Origin: Vibrio gazogenes
GTDB taxonomy: Bacteria > Pseudomonadota > Gammaproteobacteria > Enterobacterales > Vibrionaceae
Length of the DNA: 64,000 bases
Assembly: GCF_002196515.1 (NCBI RefSeq)
Contig: NZ_CP018835.1
Location: 2,852,001 to 2,916,000 of the forward strand
Direction of reading: 5' to 3'
Each line of letters begins with the position of its first letter. Position 1 is the stretch's first letter. A program made the translations under genes and the position numbers. The notes beneath the pieces were generated by a model that was not told the origin of the DNA, made no database searches, and saw nothing but the letters and a program-made list of their open reading frames with translations. Of the stretch, positions 25,785-33,434 are shown piece by piece.

Positions 25785-26438
25785 ATGGCACATTTTACTG
25801 TCATTGGGCTCGGACGTTTTGGTATCGCGGCCAGTCTTGAATTGATCTATCTCGGACACACTGTGACGGGCGTTGATCGCGACCCCAAAATTGTCGATAA
25901 ATATGTCGAGGAGCTAACGCAAGCCATTATTTGTGACTCTAGCGATGAAAACGCGCTGCGTGAATTAGATCTTGGCAACAGTGAAGCGGTATTGATCGCG
26001 ATTGGGGAAGACATGCAATCCAGTTTGCTTTGCACGTTGGCATTGAAAAATCTCGGTGTTCAAGAGATTTGGGTTAAGGCTAGCAGCAAAGCACATCACA
26101 CCATTGTATCGAAACTTGGCGTGCAACGTATTATTCATCCAGAAGAGGAAATGGGCGTGCGTGTCGCTCAGTCACTCAACTACCCCATGGTGAATAACTA
26201 CTTGTCCTTAGGTCACGGCTTGTATGTGGTTGAAATTCATATCAAAGCATCGTTACACGATACTCCGATTGGACACATTCTTGGTTGGGCCAAAGGCCGC
26301 GTGCAAACGGTCCTTATCAAACGTGAACAAGACGTGCTTAATCAGATTGATCAGGATTTTGTCTTGAAAGCGAATGATATCATTCTGTTGTGTGGCACAC
26401 GCGCCGAGCTAAAGTACCTCGCTCCAAGGTTGGTGTGA
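25785..26438 (+). CDS. ktrA: KtrA-like regulatory subunit of potassium uptake (RCK domains)
   Basis: A 217-residue cytoplasmic gating ring subunit. The RCK_N Rossmann fold begins FTVIGLGRFGIAASLEL (GLGRFG at 7-12), with the acidic VDRD at the end of strand 2. The RCK_C domain covers about residues 140-217. It binds nucleotides (ATP/ADP in Vibrio KtrA) and controls the membrane subunit encoded one base downstream. Start ATG at 25785 has AAAGGT 7 bases upstream. The 240-bp gap before it may hold the target promoter of the KdpE-like regulator. Confidence 0.9.
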   Translation: MAHFTVIGLGRFGIAASLELIYLGHTVTGVDRDPKIVDKYVEELTQAIICDSSDENALRELDLGNSEAVLIAIGEDMQSSLLCTLALKNLGVQEIWVKASSKAHHTIVSKLGVQRIIHPEEEMGVRVAQSLNYPMVNNYLSLGHGLYVVEIHIKASLHDTPIGHILGWAKGRVQTVLIKREQDVLNQIDQDFVLKANDIILLCGTRAELKYLAPRLV

Positions 26439-26439
26439 C

Positions 26440-27804
26440 ATGGTATTGTGGCACCCCTCTATCACGCCGTTAGAACGCAAACCCAAGTCAGGCAAAAAAA
26501 TAGTCGGTGCGCCGCCACTGATTTTAAGTGGCAGCTTTTTACTGCTTATTCTGTTGGGGACAGTCTTACTCAAGCTGCCGATTGCTGCTCATGAGCCTAT
26601 CACTTGGATACAGAGTCTGTTCACGGCGACTTCAGCGGTGACGGTGACAGGACTCGTGGTGGTGGATACAGGCACACAGTTCACTTTATTTGGGCAAGTG
26701 GTCATCGCGTTACTCATTCAGTGTGGCGGTCTCGGACTCATGACTTTTGCCATTGTGACCTTGATTGCTTTGGGAGGAAAAATTGGCTTTTTAGAGCGCA
26801 CGGTTGCCAGAGAAGCCTTCGATCAAACCGATGCCTCGACGCTTGTGGCGACCGCTAAATCCGTGCTGATGTTTGCGCTCACCGTCGAGCTAGTTGGAAT
26901 GATCATACTGTCTTGGTATTGGAGCGATGAACTTGGCTGGGCAACCAGTGTATTTCACGGTTTCTTTTATACCATCAGTGCGTTCAATAACGCAGGGTTT
27001 GCCTTAAGTGCTGATAGCTTGATGCCTTATGTGGATGATCCCGTCGTTAACCTGACGATTACAGGACTCTTTATTATTGGCGGGCTGGGCTTTTCGGTGT
27101 GGATAGATTTAAAGCGAAATCGTCGATGGTCAAAACTGACGGTTTATAGTCGCATGATGATAACGGGAACCGTGCTTATCAATGCCGTGGCAGTGATAGC
27201 CATCTACCTAATCGAGCGTGATAACCCCAACACCTTAGCGCCACTCAGCGAACTCGGTAAGTGGCTGGCTTCTTGGTTTCAGGCAGTAACCCCACGAACC
27301 GCAGGCTTTAATACACTCGCGATTGACCAACTCGAAGATGCTACAACTGCTATTGTTCTCGTATTGATGTTCATTGGTGGCGGCTCTTTAAGTACAGCAA
27401 GCGGTATCAAAGTTGTGACCTTCATGGTGTTGATTTTATCGACTTACGCTTACTTACGTCGTGATGAGCAAATCCATGTATTTAAACGTGAAATCGCGAA
27501 AGATACGATCAGCAAAGCTCTTGCACTGACGATGATTTCGGTTGTAGTGACGTGGTTAGCCATCTTTGCATTACTCTTGACGGAAAATGCCCCGATGATC
27601 GATGTCGTGTTTGAAGCAGTTTCTGCATTGGGCACTGTGGGTTTATCTCGTGGTTTAACAGGTCAGCTTTCCGCATCGGGTGAACTGATTATCATCTTTA
27701 TGATGTATATGGGGAGATTAGGACCTTTAACCTTGGCGTACTTTTTAGCCAGTCCACGCCAGAAAAAACTGCGTTTTGCGGAGACAAAATTAGCAATTGG
27801 ATGA
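26440..27804 (+). CDS. ktrB: KtrB-like potassium translocating subunit
   Basis: A 454-residue inner-membrane K+ transporter of the Trk/Ktr/HKT family, built of four pore-loop repeats. The four selectivity-filter glycines are visible in TVTGLVVVD, FNNAGFALS, RTAGFNTLA and GTVGLSRGL. The length equals Vibrio KtrB (about 455), and the flexible GGGSLSTASGIK loop of the third repeat is present. It follows ktrA after one base. A decayed CoiA-like fragment lies antisense directly behind its stop codon, so the gene block ends at a recombination scar. Confidence 0.92.
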   Translation: MVLWHPSITPLERKPKSGKKIVGAPPLILSGSFLLLILLGTVLLKLPIAAHEPITWIQSLFTATSAVTVTGLVVVDTGTQFTLFGQVVIALLIQCGGLGLMTFAIVTLIALGGKIGFLERTVAREAFDQTDASTLVATAKSVLMFALTVELVGMIILSWYWSDELGWATSVFHGFFYTISAFNNAGFALSADSLMPYVDDPVVNLTITGLFIIGGLGFSVWIDLKRNRRWSKLTVYSRMMITGTVLINAVAVIAIYLIERDNPNTLAPLSELGKWLASWFQAVTPRTAGFNTLAIDQLEDATTAIVLVLMFIGGGSLSTASGIKVVTFMVLILSTYAYLRRDEQIHVFKREIAKDTISKALALTMISVVVTWLAIFALLLTENAPMIDVVFEAVSALGTVGLSRGLTGQLSASGELIIIFMMYMGRLGPLTLAYFLASPRQKKLRFAETKLAIG

Positions 27805-28115
27805 GTTTTCAAGGCTAACACGGTTTTGTTGCTTAAAGCGTGATAAACGGGGTTCTGATGTGCTGTAGTGATGGAATCTGAAATGCTTTCGGCAATAATG
27901 GATTTAGCTAGTTGGTGCTGGATGCTTTCAACGGAGCAGTTGCTGTCTAAGCTGTGTGAGAAGTGATATGCCTTATGTTCTCCCATTCTTGTGACAAGTC
28001 CTGAGCCACATGAGATACAAACACAGTTGCATTTGGAGCCACGTTCGGTGTCTCTATTTAACTGGTTGATATGAATTAAACTGTCCCTCATTGCCCATGC
28101 TGTTTTGACTGCCAT
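27805..28115 (-). pseudogene. 3'-truncated CoiA-like zinc-ribbon nuclease fragment
   Basis: From MAVKTAWAMRDSLIHINQ the translation shows the N-terminal part of competence-CoiA-like proteins: a CxC...CxxC zinc ribbon (CNCVCISCG), then GEHKAYHFSH, and CSVESIQHQLAKSII with the conserved E-S-x-x-H. After about 100 residues the reading frame runs into the antisense of ktrB, so the nuclease C-terminus is missing. The frame stays open to 27663 only by chance. A remnant of a gene that once continued leftward. Confidence 0.6.
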
Positions 28116-28125
28116 CGCTCTATGT

Positions 28126-28263
28126 CTATATACAATACAATTGTTTAACAATAAATGTATTGTATATAAGGGGATCATATCTTTTTGACAAAAATCGAGC
28201 AATAAAGATACATATGCCGGAGGTTCCCCCTCCGACAATGACTGCGTGGTATTTATGATTCAT
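28126..28263 (-). pseudogene. 5' fragment of an FAD/NAD-binding oxidoreductase
   Basis: ATG at 28263 opens a frame reading MNHKYHAVIVGGGTSGICIF. This is the beta-alpha-beta dinucleotide-binding N-terminus (GGGTSG) of a flavoprotein, possibly of the sulfide:quinone-reductase-like type. About 32 codons remain before the sequence enters the palindrome at 28168 and stops. It lies 18 bases after the alpha/beta hydrolase stop, so the two were probably once an operon. Confidence 0.6.
28127..28168. repeat. Perfect 13-bp inverted repeat with nested palindrome
   Basis: TATATACAATACA (28127-28139) and TGTATTGTATATA (28156-28168) are exact reverse complements, with a smaller TTGTT-TAACAA dyad between them. 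It sits where the flavoprotein fragment loses its sense and just before the CoiA-like fragment. It could be an operator, a cruciform breakpoint, or the end of a small mobile element. Confidence 0.75.
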
Positions 28264-28281
28264 TGTTTTTCAACGACTCTT

Positions 28282-29082
28282 TTAATTTGAGATAAATTGA
28301 TTTATTTCTTCAACCCAGTCTGATGGGTTTTCTATCTGTACTGCGTGACCACTATTGACTTCTCTGTACTGACTGTTATTGATTAATCTGGCTACATCTT
28401 GAACCATATTGGTTGGAATTAATGTATCGAATTTCAAACCAATGACTAAAGTTTCAGATGTTATCCCCTCAAGCTCACTGATAATGTCAACTTCCATCCC
28501 TAGTTGGATTCTGCGATTTGTTTCGGGAGCACTTTTACTATGACAGATAGCTTGGACAACATGGTGGTCCATTTTTGCTAAGAAACTAGGGCTCAGGACA
28601 TGAGAGAGAGCAAAGGACATCGAAAGTTTTGAGTTTGACTCTTCGAGTTCTTTCCATGTATTAAAAATCAATTGGTGTCTAGCATCATTTGAGTTACACC
28701 AAGGTGCACTCAATACAAGCTTATTGATATATTGTGGATGCCCACTGGCGAGTACCGCAGCCACAACAGCGCCAAGTGAATGGCCTACAACATCGAACTT
28801 TTCATAACCACTGTCCGCAAAGATAGCTAAAATTTGGTCTACTAAGAGCTCGACAGAAAGTTCAGTTTCGGGCAGAGATGAATCTCCGCAGCCGGCATAA
28901 TCAGGTATGATGACTACTCTGTCCTTTGAAAAGTAGGGATGAATTTTTCCATAACTGGCTTCACCATCACTATTTGTTCCATGTAATAAAATTAATGGTG
29001 TGCTATTTTTTCCAAGTCGTTCTTGATTGCCATAGATAGTATAAGAACATTTGCAAGATGCTAAGTTAAGTTGTTTTTTCAT
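28282..29082 (-). CDS. Alpha/beta-fold hydrolase
   Basis: A 266-residue cytoplasmic hydrolase. Oxyanion motif ILLHGTNSDG is at about 31-40, nucleophile elbow VVGHSLGAV (Ser102), and a C-terminal HAVQIENP histidine. Start at 29082 (MKKQLNLASC) is supported by GTGAGGTTATCA upstream; an in-frame ATG at 29136 would read through IS3 remnant sequence. The substrate is unknown. It is intact but stands between fragments of an oxidoreductase and an insertion sequence, in a region that looks like island residue. Confidence 0.8.
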   Translation of the reverse strand: MKKQLNLASCKCSYTIYGNQERLGKNSTPLILLHGTNSDGEASYGKIHPYFSKDRVVIIPDYAGCGDSSLPETELSVELLVDQILAIFADSGYEKFDVVGHSLGAVVAAVLASGHPQYINKLVLSAPWCNSNDARHQLIFNTWKELEESNSKLSMSFALSHVLSPSFLAKMDHHVVQAICHSKSAPETNRRIQLGMEVDIISELEGITSETLVIGLKFDTLIPTNMVQDVARLINNSQYREVNSGHAVQIENPSDWVEEINQFISN

Positions 29083-29099
29083 TGATAACCTCACTTTAG

Positions 29100-29351
29100 A
29101 GTAATAACTAGCCAGCTTCCTTTTCGATGTATTCATGCTCCTGAATTTTTTGCTGATCAGGCGTTAGCGCTTTATTGCCTGGCGTTACGCCAGTTCTCTC
29201 TTGTTCAAGCTGTTTAACCCAATGTCGGAGAATTGTTTCACCGATACCAGGGGAACGGCTGGCTTCGGGTATAGAATGACCTTGGTCAAGTGACCAAACA
29301 TGCAGCTTCAAGTTTAAACTCTGCTATAAATGAACGACGCTTCTTTGTCAT
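29100..29351 (-). mobile_element. IS3-family OrfA transposase remnant (frameshifted)
   Basis: From ATG at 29351 the frame reads MTKKRRSFIAEFKLEAACLV and then hits a stop. Removing one base near 29291 restores LDQGHSIPEASRSPGIGETI, followed by a WVKQLEQERTGVTPGNKALTP segment. That is the helix-turn-helix and leucine-zipper start of an IS3/IS150-group OrfA. It ends abruptly after KIQEHEYIEKEAG. OrfB is absent. A dead copy. Confidence 0.78.
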
Positions 29352-29494
29352 AGAGCACGTCTTGCTATGGTATGTACTTTACCATCTTAATTGATGTCCG
29401 AGGTCATTAAACCACTATCATGGTTACTAAAAATCAAAGATGTAGTGAAATACTGTGGGGTGTTAACTTGTTGGTTTTAATATGTTACAGGCAA

Positions 29495-29521
29495 GAAAAA
29501 AGACGCCCGAGGACGTCTTTA
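29495..29521 (-). terminator. Terminator of ssrA
   Basis: AAAGACG ... CGTCTTT hairpin with a plus-strand A-run at 29495-29501 (T-run on the minus strand), 11 bases beyond the tmRNA 3' end. Confidence 0.85.
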
Positions 29522-29531
29522 AACTATGATT

Positions 29532-29897
29532 TGGTGGAGCTGGCGGGAGTTGAACCCGCGTCCGAAAATCATTCATCTTTGGTACTACATGCTTAGTCGA
29601 TCTTTAATTTCACTACCACCTGCGAACCGACACGCGAATGAATAGCTAACCTGAATTATGTCTTACGCTTCATCCCTCAGGTGGGGGAATCCACGCCAGC
29701 TTGTTTTGGTTTGACCATCTGAACTCCCCGTCCTACAAGCAGAGGCTAGGGCAGATGGGCTCTCAGCAGGTTATTAAGCTGCTAGTGCGTAGTTTTCGTC
29801 GTTTGCGACTATTTTTTTGCGGTTTGTTAACGAGGCCTACCGCACCTCGGCATGCACCTCAGACTGCAAAATTCCCGTCGAATCCTGAATCAGCCCC
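29532..29897 (-). ncRNA. ssrA: tmRNA (transfer-messenger RNA)
   Basis: Rescues stalled ribosomes and tags the nascent peptide. The 5' end GGGGCTGATTCAGGATTCGA starts at 29897. The 3' tRNA-like end with TTCAACTCCCGCC and terminal CCA is at 29532. The resume open frame encodes ANDENYALAA followed by TAA-TAA. smpB lies 68 bases upstream in the same direction, the standard arrangement. The 3' end is a well-known integration site for genomic islands, and the sequence just beyond it here contains IS and gene fragments. Confidence 0.97.
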
Positions 29898-29965
29898 AGA
29901 GGTAGAGTGTGCATACTACCAGAATTGTTCCTACTGTCTAGTGCTGCACAATCATATGGTTAAGT

Positions 29966-30445
29966 TTAACGCAGTGAGCTCTTCATCACGCGATCTTTTT
30001 GGCGTTGCCAGTCACGGTCTTTGGCCGTATCACGCTTATCGTGTAACTTCTTACCCTTGGCAACCCCGATTTTTATTTTGACCCATGAGCGAGACCAGTA
30101 CAGCGATAGCGCGATTAAGGTCATCCCTTCACGATTGATTCGGCCGAATAAATTATCGAGTTCACGACGAGAGAGAAGGAGTTTGCGCACCCGAGTCGGG
30201 TTGGCAATCACATGTGTCGAAGCTTGTTGCAGTGGGATAACGCTCATGCCGGAGATAAAAGCTTCTCCGTTACGCAAGAAGACATAACTTTCTGCGATAT
30301 TTGCTTTGCCCTGGCGAAGTGACTTCACTTCCCAGCCCTGAAGCTCCAGACCAGCTTCTATCTCATCTTCAATGAAATATTCGTGGCGAGCTTTTTTGTT
30401 CAGAGCAATCGTGTTGCTCCCTGGTTTTGATTTTTTCTTTGCCAT
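29966..30445 (-). CDS. smpB: SsrA-binding protein SmpB
   Basis: Small RNA-binding protein (159 residues) that loads tmRNA onto stalled ribosomes. It shows the OB-fold core with [26 protein letters not shown], then [12 protein letters not shown] and the basic C-terminal helix [20 protein letters not shown], which enters the mRNA channel. Start chosen at [11 protein letters not shown], the family start; the same frame is open further upstream without meaning. Divergent from ratA. Confidence 0.97.
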   Translation of the reverse strand: MAKKKSKPGSNTIALNKKARHEYFIEDEIEAGLELQGWEVKSLRQGKANIAESYVFLRNGEAFISGMSVIPLQQASTHVIANPTRVRKLLLSRRELDNLFGRINREGMTLIALSLYWSRSWVKIKIGVAKGKKLHDKRDTAKDRDWQRQKDRVMKSSLR

Positions 30446-30665
30446 AGTGGGGCGTATTATACGGATTGCGTGTTGCTTGGGAAATCCTTTTATTGGCATT
30501 GGTGCAAAATATACACAATTGTCTGATAAATCTGCGATTATTGTCATTCTGAGGTGATGGATTGACTGGTTGAAACCAGTCGGGAGCGAGATGCTGACCT
30601 TGAGCTCACTTGTGTATCACAGTAAAATTACAGCGCTTAGGTGTAAAGAGGAAGAAGGAGCATCA

Positions 30666-31097
30666 ATGAAGCAGGTGAGTCGTTCTGCACTGGTATCGTT
30701 TAGCGCTGAACAGATGTTTAATTTAGTCAATGACGTGATGCGTTATCCTGAGTTTTTGCCGGGTTGTTCCGGTGCGAGAGTGATTGAGTCAAATGCTGAC
30801 AAGATGGTCGCTTCTGTTGATGTCTCCAAAGCGGGGATCAGCAAAACATTTACTACGTCGAATCAGTTGATAACGGCTGAAGCTATTTTGATGGATTTGG
30901 TGGATGGCCCTTTTAAAATGCTGCGTGGTGGATGGTATTTTACACCGCTCGATGAATGGGCTTGTAAAGTTGAACTGAAGCTTGAATTTGAGTTTTCCAG
31001 CAAGATGATTGAGCTGGCATTCGGCAAAGTATTCAATGATCTGACCAATAATATGGTGAATGCTTTCACCAAACGGGCAAAGCAGGTGTATGTATGA
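30666..31097 (+). CDS. ratA: RatA, START-like ubiquinone/ribosome-associated protein
   Basis: A 143-residue START/polyketide-cyclase-fold protein ([28 protein letters not shown]). The E. coli homologue is called RatA, reported to bind 50S subunits; relatives resemble the coenzyme Q chaperone COQ10. Start at 30666 has GAAGGAG 7 bases upstream. The downstream ratB overlaps by 4 bases. Order smpB / ratA-ratB / bamE is as in E. coli and other vibrios. Confidence 0.95.
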   Translation: MKQVSRSALVSFSAEQMFNLVNDVMRYPEFLPGCSGARVIESNADKMVASVDVSKAGISKTFTTSNQLITAEAILMDLVDGPFKMLRGGWYFTPLDEWACKVELKLEFEFSSKMIELAFGKVFNDLTNNMVNAFTKRAKQVYV

Positions 31098-31447
31098 CGG
31101 ATGAAGAGAATACGATTCATGTGGAGGTTGTGTATGCGCTGCCACATGAGCAGCGCGTGCTGTCGTTGGTTGTATCGCCATCGATGACGGTGGAAGAGAT
31201 TATCCGCCAATCTGGTGTGTTGAATATGTATCCGGAGATTGATCTGGCCAAGAATAAAGTGGGGATTTTCAGTCGTCCGGTGAAACTGGATGCGACAGTC
31301 CGGGATCGAGACCGGATCGAAATTTACCGACCATTGCTGGCCGATCCGAAAGAAATTCGCAGGAAGCGGGCAGAGCAGGCAAAAGCTGCGGGAACCGCTG
31401 ACCCGGTAACCGGCGGTAAACCCAATCCACTTAAGAAATCGTTGTGA
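31094..31447 (+). CDS. ratB: RnfH-family ubiquitin-like protein
   Basis: A 117-residue beta-grasp protein of the RnfH/RatB (YfjF) family, with [23 protein letters not shown] and [25 protein letters not shown]. It starts inside the ratA stop codon (ATGA), so translation is coupled. Its molecular role is unclear. A hairpin shared with convergent bamE follows. Confidence 0.95.
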   Translation: MTDEENTIHVEVVYALPHEQRVLSLVVSPSMTVEEIIRQSGVLNMYPEIDLAKNKVGIFSRPVKLDATVRDRDRIEIYRPLLADPKEIRRKRAEQAKAAGTADPVTGGKPNPLKKSL

Positions 31448-31456
31448 TTCTGATAG

Positions 31457-31486
31457 TAAAAAAGCTCGCGCCGCGAGCTTTTTTTA
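31457..31486. terminator. Bidirectional terminator between ratB and bamE
   Basis: AAAGCTCGCG / CGCGAGCTTT stem flanked by A-run and T-run, so it can serve both convergent transcripts. Confidence 0.88.
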
Positions 31487-31506
31487 TAATTGATGGTTTG
31501 ACTCGT

Positions 31507-31869
31507 TTACTGGACGCTTTCAAAGAATTGGTCACTGTTATGAAAGTCACCAGCCAGATGAATCAGTGACCCCCTCTTGTCAAATTTGACGATCAGATTC
31601 TTCTGAACCGGATCTTCATGACCAGAGACATGATGATAAATGTAGTACCAAGTATCGGGATAACCATTCTCAACGAGCATCGGAGAACCAAGGACATAGC
31701 GGACCTGTTGTTTGGTCATGCCGAATTTCAATTGATCAACTTCTTGTTGATCAACGTAGTTGCCTTGGTTGATATCAATCCGGTAAACCAACATATCGGT
31801 AACCGATGAACATCCACTAAGGACAAGTATTGCTAATGACGCGGTGATGAGAGACTTCTTCAATTGCAT
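31507..31869 (-). CDS. bamE: Outer-membrane assembly lipoprotein BamE
   Basis: A 120-residue lipoprotein of the beta-barrel assembly machine. The signal peptide ends at lipobox LSGC (Cys20). The core has [11 protein letters not shown], the [15 protein letters not shown] turn and [10 protein letters not shown]. Convergent with ratB. In most vibrios it adjoins recN; here an extra kinase-like gene and 1.5 kb separate them. Confidence 0.96.
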   Translation of the reverse strand: MQLKKSLITASLAILVLSGCSSVTDMLVYRIDINQGNYVDQQEVDQLKFGMTKQQVRYVLGSPMLVENGYPDTWYYIYHHVSGHEDPVQKNLIVKFDKRGSLIHLAGDFHNSDQFFESVQ

Positions 31870-32092
31870 AGTTTGTTTACTACATTGTCATTTAGAGTGA
31901 AAGCTTGGCTGATAATAAACAAGCTTGGTGAAGAAGTAAAAGGGTTCCCCACCATCTTATCCCACACTCAGACTACAAATTTTAGATTTTGTTGCATCTG
32001 ATCGGTTTTTTTTCAAAATTCGTCACTGATTATAGATCCTGATGGTCATATGTGCTGCTTTTCGAACGGTTTAATGGGGTTGGACAGCCTCA

Positions 32093-32128
32093 TTTGGTTA
32101 GATAGGTAGATTTGGTTAGACAGATAGA
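32093..32128. repeat. 18-bp tandem duplication
   Basis: Two adjacent copies beginning TTTGGTTAGA (32093-32110 and 32111-32128) differ at two positions. Confidence 0.8.
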
Positions 32129-32147
32129 GTTGACGGGATATCTCCGG

Positions 32148-32208
32148 TCATGAGAAGCACCCGACAATCATGGCGGGCTGGTTGAGAGGATGATGGCGCT
32201 TCTCATGA
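32148..32208. repeat. Inverted repeat, 11-bp arms
   Basis: TCATGAGAAGC (32148-32158) and GCTTCTCATGA (32198-32208) are exact reverse complements around a 39-base loop. No T-run follows. Confidence 0.75.
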
Positions 32209-32437
32209 ACTGAACTCAGAGACTGTGTTAGAGATTCTCGCCATAGAATGGCTATGACTCAAATCTCTGCCTTGCCTCTGAGCCCAGTGATTCTCGCTGA
32301 AACTGCATCTTGAGGTCATTTGGGTATAAAAATAACCAATGATTGATTTTAGATATTCACAAATAAAATATAATTGGTCTGATGTTTAATATTCTGATTT
32401 ATACTGTATTGGTTGATAATAAATTGATGAATCGGAA

Positions 32438-33226
32438 TTATTTATATTGGTGAATCTTTGTGAATGAATTCATATGATAAAAACTATCAAGCAGGTGGCA
32501 TGTTTCTATCAGTTGCCGACTTAATTTATTATTCTTTTTAAAGAATAGAACACCATAGGCTAGTGGTTTAAATTTACGCAAAAGCTGATGGATTTCTATT
32601 AAGCTTTGCCAATATTCATCGGAAACCTGTTGCTTCCAATAACATAATGCCCTTCTTTTTTGTTCAATCGTGACTTGTTTGATACGGCATAAGTCCATAA
32701 GTAAGAGATAAATGTCTCTTGCTTTGAGCTTTGGACTTGCGTGCATAATTGATTCTTCAAAATCAATCAGACTGAGCTGATTATGCTGGTCGATTAATAT
32801 GTCGCGCAGTGCCGGGCGTCCGTGAGCAATATCCGCATTATGTAATTTGATGAATAGATTGAACAGTTGCATCAATATATCATCAGTAATACGGTCTGCC
32901 TCAACCTGAGAGAGTGGTAGGCCTTTGTCAGATGTGACAAAGAAGCGTTTCCCTTCCAGCGCGATATTCGGAACTTGAAATCCAATTGAATTTAAATAAA
33001 GCAATACCGATTTTTCATGCTCAAAACGTGACCATGAATTCATCGTTGCTTTTGACTGGAAGCATGAAAATAAATTGAACTTACTCGCAAGTGACGAAAC
33101 CTTTCGGATAAAGTTAGATTTATCCTCTCCGCCAATTTTTAGCCAATAAGTTTTCTTTTGATCTGTGATTTTAATAACGCCATTAATATTTCTATCAATG
33201 TGTTTTATGCATTGTTCTTTTAACAT
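32438..33226 (-). CDS. Atypical Bud32/WaaP-like kinase-fold protein
   Basis: A 262-residue protein with a eukaryotic-like kinase C-lobe: KLHNADIAHGRPALRDILI and LSLIDFEESI. The first corresponds to the catalytic loop (usual form HGDxxxxN) and the second to the DFG metal-binding segment (Asp155). At the catalytic position Arg137 replaces Asp, and Asp142 stands for Asn, so catalysis, if any, is non-standard. Similar sequences are annotated as Bud32-like or lipopolysaccharide kinases. N-lobe strand residues (ITDQKKTYWLKIGG, SRFEHEKSVLLYL) are present. It is AT-rich and inserted between the core genes bamE and recN. The target could be LPS Kdo or heptose, or a protein; neither is shown. Confidence 0.75.
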   Translation of the reverse strand: MLKEQCIKHIDRNINGVIKITDQKKTYWLKIGGEDKSNFIRKVSSLASKFNLFSCFQSKATMNSWSRFEHEKSVLLYLNSIGFQVPNIALEGKRFFVTSDKGLPLSQVEADRITDDILMQLFNLFIKLHNADIAHGRPALRDILIDQHNQLSLIDFEESIMHASPKLKARDIYLLLMDLCRIKQVTIEQKRRALCYWKQQVSDEYWQSLIEIHQLLRKFKPLAYGVLFFKKNNKLSRQLIETCHLLDSFYHMNSFTKIHQYK

Positions 33227-33324
33227 AACATGAATATATTATTTGTATGATATTTTGAATGGGCAATGATGAATTGCGGCACATTCTATCCGTTTTTTTT
33301 GTTAAGTTAAGATCAAATGCAGAA

Positions 33325-33380
33325 AAAATCAAAATAAATATCGGGCGGGATATCATTTAATCAAAATGCCCGATATTTAT
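33325..33380 (-). terminator. Terminator after recN
   Basis: AAATATCGGGC (33336-33346) pairs with GCCCGATATTT (33368-33378). On the minus strand a T-rich tract follows. It separates recN from the downstream kinase-like gene. Confidence 0.7.
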
Positions 33381-33434
33381 AATGAGGGGGGATATTCAGG
33401 AAATGGATAATAAAATAAATTTGTGTGAAAATCG

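Larger units (their letters stand above)
31870..32437. other. 568-bp intergenic stretch with small repeats, no gene seen
   Basis: No convincing coding frame. It contains the 18-bp near-perfect tandem duplication at 32093-32128 and the 11-bp inverted repeat at 32148-32208. The bamE promoter should lie at the left end. Together with the adjacent kinase gene it represents extra DNA relative to the usual bamE-recN junction. Confidence 0.6.

Noticed and set aside
27663..27804. C-terminal part of the CoiA-like frame antisense to ktrB
   Set aside because: It is the chance-open complement of ktrB; the CoiA-like similarity stops at about 27805-27840.
28116..28238. Upstream extension of the CoiA-like frame starting MSEGEPPAYV
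   Set aside because: The same bases encode the flavoprotein start MNHKYHAVIVGGG in another frame, which is clearly the meaningful reading; no ribosome binding site for the extension.
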